NCBI RefSeq assembly: GCF_020443565.1
Contig: NZ_JAIZZN010000031.1
Span: forward strand, 1-46,524
Reading direction: 5' to 3'
DNA: 46,524 nt
DNA from: Clostridium sp. CS001
GTDB lineage: Bacteria > Bacillota > Clostridia > Clostridiales > Clostridiaceae
Every line of letters begins with the position of its first letter. The first letter of the stretch is position 1. The notes beneath the pieces are model-generated. The model was given only the letters and a program-made list of their open reading frames with translations, was not told the DNA's origin and searched no databases. Positions 14,792 to 23,703 of this stretch are shown one piece after another. Made by a program: the position numbers and the translations under genes.

Positions 14792-17700
14792 TTGGCATGC
14801 CTTTGTTGATGAAACTATAGACATTAAAAACTCAGTGCTGATTTCAGGTGATAATGGAGCGGGTAAGTCTACTATATTAGATGCTATACAGTTTATTTTA
14901 ACCTGCAATAAAAATAATTTTAATAAAGCTGCAAATGAGAATTCAAAAAGAAATCTTACAGGATATGTTAGGTACAAAACTGGAAGAGAAGGAAGTGAGT
15001 ACTCAAGAAGCGGTGATATAACGTCACATGTGGCTCTTGAATTTTATGAGGAAAACAGAAAAAATTATTTTATTATAGGTGCCGTTATTGATTCGTCTTC
15101 TGAAACCTCTGAAAAAGTTATGTTTTATAGAATAGAAAAACATAGATTAAAGGATGTAACCTACATAGATAAGGGCATACCTCTAGATATATCTAATTTT
15201 AGGACAACACATAGAAATAAAAGTATTCAGCCCTATAATACCTATGGAGAGGCAAAAAAAGATTTCTTAAATAAGTTTGGAAGATTAGGAGAAAAGTTTA
15301 ATGAGCTATTGCCTAAAGCGCTTGCTTTTAAGCCAATTAAGGATATTAAAGATTTCGTTTATCAGTATATATTAGAAGAGAAAGAACTTAGTATAGATAA
15401 TTTAAGAGAGAATATAAGAACTTATAAAGAGTGTCAAAACCTAGTGGATGATGTTAAAAGAAGGATAGAAAAGCTTCAGCGAATAAAGGAAAGCTATGAG
15501 GATTATGATAGGGCGGTAAGCAATGTAAATTTGCACGCCTTTATAATTGAAATAGTGGAAAAAGAAATAATTAAAGAAGAGATAAGCATATTAGAGCAAA
15601 GGCTTAAAAATGCTAATAATGATAGGCAGGCAAAGGAAAGACAACATGAAGAGCTAAATAGTAGGATAAGTCAAAGTGAGGAAAAAAGAAATAGTATTCA
15701 AATGACTTTGAATACAAATGAAGAGTTTCGGGCTTTAGCGGAGATAGATAAAAGAGTAGGGGATAAAGAAAAGTTACTAGAAGAATTATCAAAGAGTAAG
15801 ATATCATTTGTTAATAAATTAAAAGAAGAGGAAAAAAGACTTCAACGCATAAGAGAACTGGGAATTGAAAGGATAGATATAACAACGCTTTTAGATCTTA
15901 CAAAAGATATTAATGGAGAATTAGAAAACTTTATAAACCTTGCAAAAGCTTTAAATGAAAGACTTTTGCAAAGAAGAGATGAAGATTTTGTGGCATTAGC
16001 AAAACATGAGATGGAAAGCGAAACACAAAGAGATGCATTAAAGGAAGTAGAAGAAAGTATAAAGGAACTTGAAAAAAGGAATCTTCAATATCCTAGGAAT
16101 GTAGTTCTTTTAAAGGAAGAAATATTAAGTAACTTTAAAACACTAGGCATAAAGGATGAACCTAAAATATTATGCGAGATACTGGAGATTACTGATTTAA
16201 AGTGGAAGAATGCAGTGGAGGGTTATTTAAATACTCAGAGATTTTATCTTATAGTTGAAGGAAAGAATTTTGATAAAGCTCTTTCGGTGTATGATAGGTT
16301 GGTAAAGAAAAATGGAATTCATTCTGTGGGTCTTATAAATACCTTGAAACTTGAAAAATATGATGAAGCTGATACAAGTTCTTTAGCTGCGGTGGTTACA
16401 TCTAAAAGTAGGGAAGGCAAAAGATTTATCAATATGATTTTAGGTAAAGTGACAAGGGAAGAGGATATTAAAAAATTAAAGGACCACAAAACTGCCATTA
16501 CGCCAGATTGTATGGTATATAAAAATTATGTGGCAAGGGCAATTGATCCTGAAGTTTATAAAAGGCCATATATAGGAGAAGACGCGTACAAAATTCAACT
16601 AGAGGAATTTAAGGAGAAAAGGGAGATTCTTAAAGAAAAATTAGTTCAGCTTTCAGGGAAGAAGAAGGATTTAGAAAGCGTAATAAATATAATAAAAGAC
16701 ATTAAGTTAGATAGAATAAGCGAAGAGGTTTATGTAGTTAGAAAAGAGCAAAATGAAAAATTAGCTTTAGAGTCACTAAAAAGAGAAAAAGAAGAACTGT
16801 CTAAAAACAATACCTTTATAGAACTAAACCTTAAACTAGAAGATGTTAAAAAGGAAATAGATGGTTTGAAAAAAGAATATAATAACTTAGCTATAAAAAT
16901 TGGTGCTTTAGGAAATGAAATAGAAATTAGCAAAAGAAATATAACAATGAAATCAGGTATTGCGGGTCAAAAGGAAGAGGATTTAAGAGAAAAGAGCTTA
17001 AAAAGTGCAGCGATTTTTGAAGAGGCGGAAAAGAGAGTTCAAGTAGAAAGAAAAGCAAAACAATTAGAAACTATAAAAGTAAACTTCACAACTTCAAAAA
17101 ACAATAATGACACAAGAAGGCTAAACAGATTAGAAGAGTTAAAGAATTTACAGGGCGACTATAATAGGGAATATGAATTTGGAGCAGCCCTTGGAAAAGA
17201 TGGAATCGATAGCTTTTTAGGTGAAGTAGAAAAACTAAGAAAAAGTACAATTATAGAATATGAGGACAATGTAAAGCAGGCAAAGGAAAGAGCAGAGCTT
17301 GAGTTTAGAGAGCATTTCATATCAAAAATAAATGAAAATATAACTGTAGCGAAAAAAGAATTTAGAGAATTAAATAGGGCTCTTCACGGGGTTAGTTTTG
17401 GAAATGAAGAGTATGAATTTAAGATAGAAAAAAGCAAAGATGTGAAAATAAATAAATATTATGACATGATAATGGATGAAAGAAACATAGGGGAAGGTTT
17501 TACATTATTTACACAGGAATATGAAAATAAATACAAAGAAATATTAGAAGAACTTTTTGACAAGCTAACTATAGACGGAGAAACAGAAGATAGGGAATTA
17601 CAAAGGTTTACTGATTATAGAAGCTATATGAATTATGATATAAAAATAAAACATTCAAATGGCGAGCATTCACTATTTTCAAAGGTATGCAAAGAAAAGA

Positions 17701-18002
17701 GCGGTGGAGAAACTCAAACACCATATTATGTAGCAATGGCAGCTTCCTTTGTGCAGCTTTACTCAATGCCAACAAATTCAGAGCCAATAGGATTAATATT
17801 ATTTGACGAGGCTTTTGATAAAATGGATGAGAGCAGAATAGTTGCAATGATGGAATTCTTTAATAGATTGCCACTGCAGTTAATAATAGCAGCACCTCCA
17901 CAAAAAATAGACACTATAGCTCCTTTTGTAAATACCACTTTATTAACAATAAAAGGGGAAAATTATAGTTTGATTGAGGGTTATAGCAATGAAAAAGTAT
18001 AA
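14760..18002 (+). CDS. jetC: Wadjet system protein JetC (SMC/MukB-like ATPase)
   Basis: This 1080-residue SMC-type ATPase has an N-terminal Walker A GDNGAGKST at residues 30-38, two long coiled-coil arms (about 210-450 and 630-900), and a hinge-like globular part around residues 460-620 (ILCEILEITDLKWKNAVEGYLNTQRFYLIV). The ABC signature SGGETQTPYYVAMAASF is near 980, and the Walker B LILFDEAFDKMDESRI is near 1013. It provides the ATP-driven loop-extrusion motor in the Wadjet complex that senses the size and topology of circular DNA. AAAGGGGGTGA gives a strong ribosome site inside jetB. It overlaps jetB (32 bases) and jetD (14 bases). Confidence 0.95.
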   Translation: MKKLVTMRLINWHAFVDETIDIKNSVLISGDNGAGKSTILDAIQFILTCNKNNFNKAANENSKRNLTGYVRYKTGREGSEYSRSGDITSHVALEFYEENRKNYFIIGAVIDSSSETSEKVMFYRIEKHRLKDVTYIDKGIPLDISNFRTTHRNKSIQPYNTYGEAKKDFLNKFGRLGEKFNELLPKALAFKPIKDIKDFVYQYILEEKELSIDNLRENIRTYKECQNLVDDVKRRIEKLQRIKESYEDYDRAVSNVNLHAFIIEIVEKEIIKEEISILEQRLKNANNDRQAKERQHEELNSRISQSEEKRNSIQMTLNTNEEFRALAEIDKRVGDKEKLLEELSKSKISFVNKLKEEEKRLQRIRELGIERIDITTLLDLTKDINGELENFINLAKALNERLLQRRDEDFVALAKHEMESETQRDALKEVEESIKELEKRNLQYPRNVVLLKEEILSNFKTLGIKDEPKILCEILEITDLKWKNAVEGYLNTQRFYLIVEGKNFDKALSVYDRLVKKNGIHSVGLINTLKLEKYDEADTSSLAAVVTSKSREGKRFINMILGKVTREEDIKKLKDHKTAITPDCMVYKNYVARAIDPEVYKRPYIGEDAYKIQLEEFKEKREILKEKLVQLSGKKKDLESVINIIKDIKLDRISEEVYVVRKEQNEKLALESLKREKEELSKNNTFIELNLKLEDVKKEIDGLKKEYNNLAIKIGALGNEIEISKRNITMKSGIAGQKEEDLREKSLKSAAIFEEAEKRVQVERKAKQLETIKVNFTTSKNNNDTRRLNRLEELKNLQGDYNREYEFGAALGKDGIDSFLGEVEKLRKSTIIEYEDNVKQAKERAELEFREHFISKINENITVAKKEFRELNRALHGVSFGNEEYEFKIEKSKDVKINKYYDMIMDERNIGEGFTLFTQEYENKYKEILEELFDKLTIDGETEDRELQRFTDYRSYMNYDIKIKHSNGEHSLFSKVCKEKSGGETQTPYYVAMAASFVQLYSMPTNSEPIGLILFDEAFDKMDESRIVAMMEFFNRLPLQLIIAAPPQKIDTIAPFVNTTLLTIKGENYSLIEGYSNEKV

Positions 18003-19176
18003 GGAAGAAATATTAAATAGTTTAATAGATAGTTACGAAAGAAGTGCCCTATATAAGGGGACTTCTTTAAATCAGAGGAAAATATCCTTGAAAGTAACAG
18101 CCAGAACAATAAAAGATTACTTTGATGAGAATGATTATAATAAAAAAGAGACAATAGATCAAAGTGCTAAAGAATTAGAGAACCTTGAGATAATTCATAT
18201 ACAATGGGGAAAAGGCTACGAAAGCCATCTAATAAAAAGTATTGATTTGAATGTAAGAAGTATTAATGAGGCTTACAAATTATTAAAAAGAAAGCCAAAG
18301 GAATCCAGTGAAGAAGAATGTATCAACTTATTAGCAAAGTATTCTCTTGAAAGTAACCTGCTAGGGGATTTTTGCAAAACCATGATTCGAAAACTAGAGG
18401 AAAAGTCTTCTATAAAAAAGTACTTAGACATTGAAAACATTGGGGAATGTGCTGAGATTCTATGGGCTATAAAAAATATAATAGCACAAGAAGATGAGAT
18501 ATTTAAACGGAATTTTTCTATAAGAATCTTTGGGGATTCAAAGAAATTTGAAGTGCTAGAAAATAAAGTTTTGAGAATACTAAAGGATTTTAGTGAGGAA
18601 GAAAACTTGACATTAGGGGGATTTAACATATTAAGCAATCCGAGTTATGTTCACTTTAAAGGGGATGCAAGGATTAAATTAACCGAAAAAGTTTTGGATA
18701 TAGGGGAATTAAAGTTTGGAATAGGTATAAGCTCGCAAGATTTGAAAGAGATAATAGATATACAGATAAATACTCCAAAGGTAATAACCATAGAAAATCT
18801 CACAACATTTAATACCTTTAATGATAGTGACTTTGTGTGTATATATTTAGGTGGCTTTCATAACAATGCAAGAAGAGAGCTTCTTAAGAAAATAAAAGCA
18901 AGTAATGAGAAGGCGGAGTTTTATCACTTTGGAGATATTGACTGCGGTGGATTTAAGATACTTAAGCATTTAATAGAGAAAACTTCAATAAACTTTATTG
19001 CCTATAATATGGATTTAAACACATTGATTAGCGGAAGAAGATATTGCAAAGAATTAACACAAAACGATAAGAAAATACTTGTGGAAATGCTTAAGGATGA
19101 ATGTTTCAAAGAGTACTTAGAGGTTTTTGAGTACATGCTTAGTGAAAATGTAAAGCTTGAGCAGGAGCATTTGTAA
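17989..19176 (+). CDS. jetD: Wadjet system protein JetD (TOPRIM nuclease subunit)
   Basis: This 395-residue protein matches the DUF3322/DUF2220 arrangement of JetD. An N-terminal arm domain lies at about 1-170. A C-terminal TOPRIM domain has the catalytic glutamate in VITIENLTTF (about residue 269) and the DxD-type metal motif HFGDIDCGGFKILKHL (about 313-328). JetD is the topoisomerase-VI-like nuclease that cleaves DNA captured by JetABC. A TTG at 17974 is also in frame, but TTGAGGG (17974-17980) is the likely ribosome site for the ATG at 17989. All active-site residues that I can check are intact, so the system should be functional. Confidence 0.92.
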   Translation: MKKYKEEILNSLIDSYERSALYKGTSLNQRKISLKVTARTIKDYFDENDYNKKETIDQSAKELENLEIIHIQWGKGYESHLIKSIDLNVRSINEAYKLLKRKPKESSEEECINLLAKYSLESNLLGDFCKTMIRKLEEKSSIKKYLDIENIGECAEILWAIKNIIAQEDEIFKRNFSIRIFGDSKKFEVLENKVLRILKDFSEEENLTLGGFNILSNPSYVHFKGDARIKLTEKVLDIGELKFGIGISSQDLKEIIDIQINTPKVITIENLTTFNTFNDSDFVCIYLGGFHNNARRELLKKIKASNEKAEFYHFGDIDCGGFKILKHLIEKTSINFIAYNMDLNTLISGRRYCKELTQNDKKILVEMLKDECFKEYLEVFEYMLSENVKLEQEHL

Positions 19177-19230
19177 TAGGGTAAACTTAAGATAAACTTA
19201 ACTATAAATATTAAGTAAAGAAGGGATTTT

Positions 19231-19255
19231 AATGGACGGAAATAATCCGTCCATT
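19231..19255. terminator. hairpin between convergent jetD and Rpn genes
   Basis: AATGGACGGA and TCCGTCCATT form a perfect 10 bp stem around AATAA. It lacks a long T-run on either strand, so efficiency is uncertain, but its place between converging genes suggests a bidirectional terminator. Confidence 0.5.
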
Positions 19256-19257
19256 TC

Positions 19258-20346
19258 CTATAAGTATTTGTCTATATCCTCGATTTTTTCTAAATCGAAA
19301 ATATCCGTTGCTATTAGCTCAATTGTTTCCTCTGGCAATTCTTTAATCTTACTTAGATAGTAATCAGAAAGGCCATGGAATTTTTTTGTTAATTGAGTGA
19401 TAAGTAGGTCGGATTTACCCTTAGCTTCACCTTCTTTAATACCTTCTTTAATGCCCTCTTTAATGCCTTCTTTAATGCCTTCTTTAAGACCCTCTCGAAC
19501 TCCTTCTTCTAAACCTTCTTTTATTGCATCGTTTTTTAATTTATTAAAGATGTTTGATGCATTAGAAACCATAATTGTAACCCCCTCATTTTCATTATTA
19601 AATATATTTTCTACTAATGTGTTCATATCTACTACTTCATTGTTATTAGTGGTATTTTTGATCCAACCCTTTAATAAGAGTTTTTGCTCAGCAGTTAATT
19701 TGCTGAAATTAACAACTATATCCTTTAATCTTTGTAAAAACTCCATGGCATCAATATCTTGATCTAATAAAAATATGGCTGCGACTATATTTTTAAATTC
19801 ATACAAATACTCCTTTGAGTATCTGTTTATATCAACTAATACATATTTGAAATTTAAGATGTTATCGCCAAATAATTGACTTTCATTAATGATATCCTTA
19901 AAGCACCTAGCACAAGTCCATTTTTTCCTACCATTATAAAGAACTATAGGAACAATGGCAGGAAGCCGATAATCTTTTCTTCTGATTTCTCTATTCTCAC
20001 TATTTCTTAGTACATCTCTCCATAATTCTACCATATACATTAACAATCGAATAGGCATAGTATTATCTACACTAGATTGAAGCTCTAGAAGTACATAGAA
20101 AATTACATTGTCTGATCCGATAGTTGTTTGATATACTATGTCAGATTCTGATTTTTCATAATCTGATGAAATATATGATTTATCAATGAGTATTAATTTG
20201 TCTGCATCTAATTTATCTACCCAGTCGCCTTGAACAAAGGTATTGAGTAAAGATAAAAAGGTATCCTTAGTTGAAAACAAATCCTTATAACTTTTATCAT
20301 GGATATCGTTTATTTTCTTCTTAAAGCTCATTTGTACACTCTCCAT
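19258..20346 (-). CDS. Rpn family recombination-promoting nuclease / YhgA-like transposase
   Basis: The 362-residue protein belongs to the YhgA-like/Rpn branch (Transposase_31, PF04754 type). Its N-terminus is INDIHDKSYKDLFSTKDTFLSLLNTFV; the catalytic strands include SDIVYQTTIGSDNVIFYVLLELQSSVDNTMPIRLLMYMVELW, and LPAIVPIVLYNGRKKWTC follows. The C-terminal third has about six KEGI repeats (VREGLKEGIKEGIKEG) followed by a helical end. This is a different subfamily from the gene at 11165. An internal ATG at 19572 with GAGGGGG 8 bases upstream would yield a 104-residue C-terminal protein. It runs opposite to the Wadjet operon and converges with jetD. Confidence 0.88.
   Translation of the reverse strand: MESVQMSFKKKINDIHDKSYKDLFSTKDTFLSLLNTFVQGDWVDKLDADKLILIDKSYISSDYEKSESDIVYQTTIGSDNVIFYVLLELQSSVDNTMPIRLLMYMVELWRDVLRNSENREIRRKDYRLPAIVPIVLYNGRKKWTCARCFKDIINESQLFGDNILNFKYVLVDINRYSKEYLYEFKNIVAAIFLLDQDIDAMEFLQRLKDIVVNFSKLTAEQKLLLKGWIKNTTNNNEVVDMNTLVENIFNNENEGVTIMVSNASNIFNKLKNDAIKEGLEEGVREGLKEGIKEGIKEGIKEGIKEGEAKGKSDLLITQLTKKFHGLSDYYLSKIKELPEETIELIATDIFDLEKIEDIDKYL
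19570..19587 (-). promoter_or_regulatory. internal ribosome-binding site and ATG for a C-terminal Rpn product
   Basis: On the minus strand GAGGGGG (19587-19581) stands 8 bases before an in-frame ATG (19572-19570) at the start of MVSNASNIFNKLKND, the beginning of the repeat-containing tail. Layout and spacing match the other Rpn tails in the window. Confidence 0.45.
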
Positions 20347-20480
20347 TATATCAAATTTTCACTGTGATAAGATATATTATAATAATATTATTATTACCAG
20401 CATAAGAACAAATATTCGCATGTGTTGAATTATTTTAAAAAAGATAAATATTGAAGGCAAATTTACTTGCTTACAACATG

Positions 20481-20562
20481 ATACTATTAAAGGATATTAC
20501 ACCTAATATGAAGAAACTAATTGCATATAGGCAATAATATCTAAAAGTTGTAGAAGTTTAGG
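20481..20562 (+). repeat. duplicated leader segment, copy B
   Basis: This resembles 12215-12296 over about 82 bases, ending in TAGAAGTTTAGG. Here it runs straight into GGAGGAG and the ATG of the chimeric ADP-ribosylglycohydrolase gene. Confidence 0.65.
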
Positions 20563-20573
20563 AGGAGATATCC

Positions 20574-21908
20574 ATGACAGGATGTACATTTTGCCACTTG
20601 CCACGTGGGTGGCACTATATTTTAAACGGAATAATGGGCGGCTGCGTAGCTGATGCTTTGGGTGTTCCAGTAGAATTTCAAAACAGAGAAACATTAAGAG
20701 GAAATCCAGTAATTAATATGCGCTCCTATGGCACTCATAACCAGAAAGCAGGGACCTGGTCTGATGATACTAGTATGACATTATGTCTTTTAGATAGTCT
20801 TTCTAAGGGCCTTGATTACAAGGATATAATGGATAAATTCTTGAAGTGGATTAATGATGCAGAATACACAGCTCATGGAGAGGTTTTTGATGTAGGAAAT
20901 GCAACAAGAAAAGCCTTGAGACGGTTTGAAGATGGAGAAAGCCCTCTGAATTGCGGTGGATTATCTGAAAATGATAACGGCAATGGGTCGCTTATGAGAA
21001 TTTTGCCCATTTTGTTTTATATTAAAGCTAATTATGGCGCAGAATTCACACAAAGTGATGAAGCTATGAACATAATTCATCAGGTTTCAGCTCTTACCCA
21101 TGGGCATAAACGTAGCTTAATTGCTTGTGGAATATATATATCTGTTGCCAGTATGCTATTAGAAGGTAGAGATCTTTCTGAAGCAGTCGAAATGGGGATT
21201 TATAATGCAATGGAATACTACGAAAGGCATGATGAGTTTCAAGTGGAGCTACATAATTATAATAGGCTAAATGATAAGTCCTTTGCAGAAATACCTATTA
21301 ATAATATCAAAAGTAGCGGATATGTAGTTGATACAATAGAAGCGGCTATTTGGTGCTTATTAAACACAAAAAGCTATAAAGATTGTGCTTTATTAGCTGT
21401 GAATCTTGGTGAGGATACAGATACTGTTGCAGCAGTTGCAGGCGGTCTTGCTGGGCTATATTATGGTTATGATGATATCCCTAAAGAATGGCTTTCTGTT
21501 ATAGCAAAGCGTGAATATATAGAAGGGCTTTGCAAGGAGCTTGGTATAGCACTTGGTAAAGAAGAAGCTCAGAAGCTATGCTCCTATATTCCTCACTTTG
21601 AGACAGCTACCAAGGATAGAGTTTGCAAATGGGGAGGCGGGGAAATGCTTGCAGAAAAAAATGAAAATATAAAAACTGCCCATGAAATCCTTAAAAGAGT
21701 CAGTAAAAACAAAGAAGCTAGAATGGCATACGAAGCTAGACAAGCAGAAATTATGGATCAGTTAACAAGAGAAAATAGTGCGAGGAAAGAAGGAATGCAA
21801 GAAGGAATAGAAAAAGTAGCTAAGAGTTTATTAGACGTTCTTGATTATGAGACAATTTCAGCTAAAACAGGGTTATCGGTTGAATTTGTTAAGGGGCTTA
21901 GAAAATAA
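20574..21908 (+). CDS. chimeric ADP-ribosylglycohydrolase with HIT-like start and Rpn C-terminal tail
   Basis: The central part (about residues 17-340) is an ADP-ribosylglycohydrolase/DraG-family enzyme, removing ADP-ribose from proteins or small ligands. It has MGGCVADALGVPVEF, the metal motif TWSDDTSMT, GNGSLMRILP, and GEDTDTVAAVAGGLAGLYYG. The first seven codons (MTGCTFC) copy the start of the HIT gene (MTECIFC). Codons 7-15 are dispersed repeat copy 7 read in frame as CHLPRGWHY. Residues 358-444 are a nearly identical copy of the Rpn tail (MLAEKNENIKTAHEILKRV to EFVKGLRK). GGAGGAG is 6 bases before the ATG, and the frame is intact throughout. Normal family length is about 310-350, so this 444-residue form is unusual at both ends. 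Confidence 0.85.
   Translation: MTGCTFCHLPRGWHYILNGIMGGCVADALGVPVEFQNRETLRGNPVINMRSYGTHNQKAGTWSDDTSMTLCLLDSLSKGLDYKDIMDKFLKWINDAEYTAHGEVFDVGNATRKALRRFEDGESPLNCGGLSENDNGNGSLMRILPILFYIKANYGAEFTQSDEAMNIIHQVSALTHGHKRSLIACGIYISVASMLLEGRDLSEAVEMGIYNAMEYYERHDEFQVELHNYNRLNDKSFAEIPINNIKSSGYVVDTIEAAIWCLLNTKSYKDCALLAVNLGEDTDTVAAVAGGLAGLYYGYDDIPKEWLSVIAKREYIEGLCKELGIALGKEEAQKLCSYIPHFETATKDRVCKWGGGEMLAEKNENIKTAHEILKRVSKNKEARMAYEARQAEIMDQLTRENSARKEGMQEGIEKVAKSLLDVLDYETISAKTGLSVEFVKGLRK
20591..20617 (+). repeat. dispersed hairpin repeat, copy 7 (inside a coding frame)
   Basis: This copy lacks only the first two bases. It starts inside codon 6 of the chimeric gene and is translated as part of CHLPRGWHY. It is the only copy inside a gene. 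Confidence 0.9.
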
Positions 21909-21937
21909 TATTTTAATGAAAGAAGGATGTAATAAAA

Positions 21938-23593
21938 ATGAATTATAATGAGTTTATCAAAGAGGTGGATGAAAAACTAGCTACTATGACTGAAAGTGAG
22001 AAGGAAAAGTGGATTCATAACTTAGCACGTACAATTCAGGAAGATGAAAGATGTAAATTTTTAAATTCTCTAAATGGTGAAAATAACTGTGATGAAATTA
22101 TACATGATATCAAAGAGATACAAAAGTGGTGTGAAGAAGTACAAAATGGAGATGTTTATTTTGAATGTAGCTATAGTGAACAATATGATGAAAATTATTG
22201 GAAAGATGATTCCTATGAGTATTATGATACTTGTGAAATAGGAAAAAAGCTAACTTCTGCATTTCAAGTAGCCAAAGACCTATTATATCAAAAGGAATAT
22301 GAAAAAGCTTTAGGTTTATATGATTTGCTTATAAATATGGTATTTCAAGCATATGATAGTGACTCAGAAGAGACAATGGAATTAGGGATAGAAGAATTAG
22401 TTGATGAAAACTTGGTTTCTTTAAATTTGAAGGAAATAGTTCTTAACTTGCTATATGCAAAATATCAAATGTCTAATGGAAAAGCCAGGGTTCAGGCAAT
22501 TTATAGTTATATGAAATTGAATATTTCAAAAGATATAAAGCTAGAAGAGTTTTTTACTATAGGTCCAGAAGAATTAGTAGAAATAGACATATTTTTAGAA
22601 GAATGGATTGTTTTCTTAAAGTGTGAAGATGGAGACTTAGCAGGAAACTTGATTTTTGAATCTTGTATGCTTCAAGGAGGCATCAAAATGTTATGTGACA
22701 TAGCTCACGAAATGGTACAAAAGCATCCTATTTTGTACTTAAAAGCATGTGAATACTTAATTGATGAAAGCAAAGATGCTGAATGTGAAAAAGTAGGATT
22801 AGAGGCAATTAGCTTATTGAATGAAGAGTTAATTGTTAGGGGAAAGGTGGCAGATTTAACTGCAATGGCTGCGAAAGGATTAGGCCATACAAAAATTGTT
22901 TGGGAATGCTATAAAGCAGCTTTTCATTCGGAATCAACACTAAACCACTATTTAAGACTTTTTGAAGCGGAAACTTACGAGAATATAACAGATATTAGCA
23001 CTATGCAACTAAGAATATTACCTGAAAAATCATATATAGATTTTGATAACATTAACAATCAAATGAAAATGAATAATATTTCAATGGAATATAAAAAAAT
23101 ACTTTGTTTCTTTAATGGAGAATTTGAGTATATTTATGAAGAATGTAAGAAAGATAAAACTTATTTAGGTTGGAGTGATAATATTAAAGGTATATTTGTA
23201 CCATTATTTATTCTATATTTAGGCAAAAGTAATAGCATTTCTAAAGCAAGTGAAAAATTAATAGAAGGCTTAGAATATAGGCTAAATTATTCGAAGGATG
23301 ATAAAAGTTTTTTTGAACGTTTTTTAATATGGAAGGACAAAATTAAAATAACTAGTGAACAATGTGAAAAGTATATAACTTGGTTACATTCAGAGGTTGA
23401 TAAAAGAACTGATGCAGTTGTAGGTGGAGGATTTAGGGGAAGCTATTACAAAGCAGCAACACTTATATCTGCACTAGGAGAAATAATGGAGTTGAATGGT
23501 AATTGTGGAGCTAAAACGAATTTGATAGAGCATTATAAAAAAATACATTCCAGAAAGACAGCATTTAAAGGAGAATTTGAAATTTTAAAATAG
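21938..23593 (+). CDS. hypothetical protein with helical repeats (551 aa)
   Basis: I do not recognise a named family with certainty. The acidic 551-residue protein is mostly predicted helical, with TPR-like segments such as AFQVAKDLLYQKEYEKALGLYDLLINMVF (about 107-135). It starts MNYNEFIKEVDEKLATMTESEKEKWIHNLAR and ends IEHYKKIHSRKTAFKGEFEILK, a pattern reminiscent of helical regions accompanying SWIM zinc-finger proteins in Firmicutes. No SWIM motif is present. AGAAGGATG is the likely ribosome site. It sits between two copies of the Rpn tail, and only 29 bases separate it from the chimeric gene, so it may have travelled with them. Confidence 0.75.
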   Translation: MNYNEFIKEVDEKLATMTESEKEKWIHNLARTIQEDERCKFLNSLNGENNCDEIIHDIKEIQKWCEEVQNGDVYFECSYSEQYDENYWKDDSYEYYDTCEIGKKLTSAFQVAKDLLYQKEYEKALGLYDLLINMVFQAYDSDSEETMELGIEELVDENLVSLNLKEIVLNLLYAKYQMSNGKARVQAIYSYMKLNISKDIKLEEFFTIGPEELVEIDIFLEEWIVFLKCEDGDLAGNLIFESCMLQGGIKMLCDIAHEMVQKHPILYLKACEYLIDESKDAECEKVGLEAISLLNEELIVRGKVADLTAMAAKGLGHTKIVWECYKAAFHSESTLNHYLRLFEAETYENITDISTMQLRILPEKSYIDFDNINNQMKMNNISMEYKKILCFFNGEFEYIYEECKKDKTYLGWSDNIKGIFVPLFILYLGKSNSISKASEKLIEGLEYRLNYSKDDKSFFERFLIWKDKIKITSEQCEKYITWLHSEVDKRTDAVVGGGFRGSYYKAATLISALGEIMELNGNCGAKTNLIEHYKKIHSRKTAFKGEFEILK

Positions 23594-23603
23594 GGCTATA
23601 ATA

Positions 23604-23703
23604 TCTACGTTCTTATGCAAGGCTTGCAAACTTAAAAAATACTGATAACAAAGTTATAGATTGGATCAAGTTTTTAGATGCAAATTCAAAGGAGGGGCTT
23701 GAA
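23604..23703 (+). pseudogene. remnant of the Rpn nuclease domain upstream of the tail
   Basis: In the frame of the downstream small gene this reads YARLANLKNTDNKVIDWIKFLDANSKEGLE, matching KLARLGNIKNTDDKVLDWLKFLDANSKEGLE of the gene at 11165. It has no start codon, and a stop lies a few codons upstream. The rest of the nuclease domain is missing, so only the tail survives. Confidence 0.7.

Noticed and set aside
19397-19762. A plus-strand frame opposite the Rpn gene rich in LMPSLMPSLMP
   Set aside because: It is the antisense shadow of the KEGI repeats of the minus-strand nuclease and has no ribosome site.
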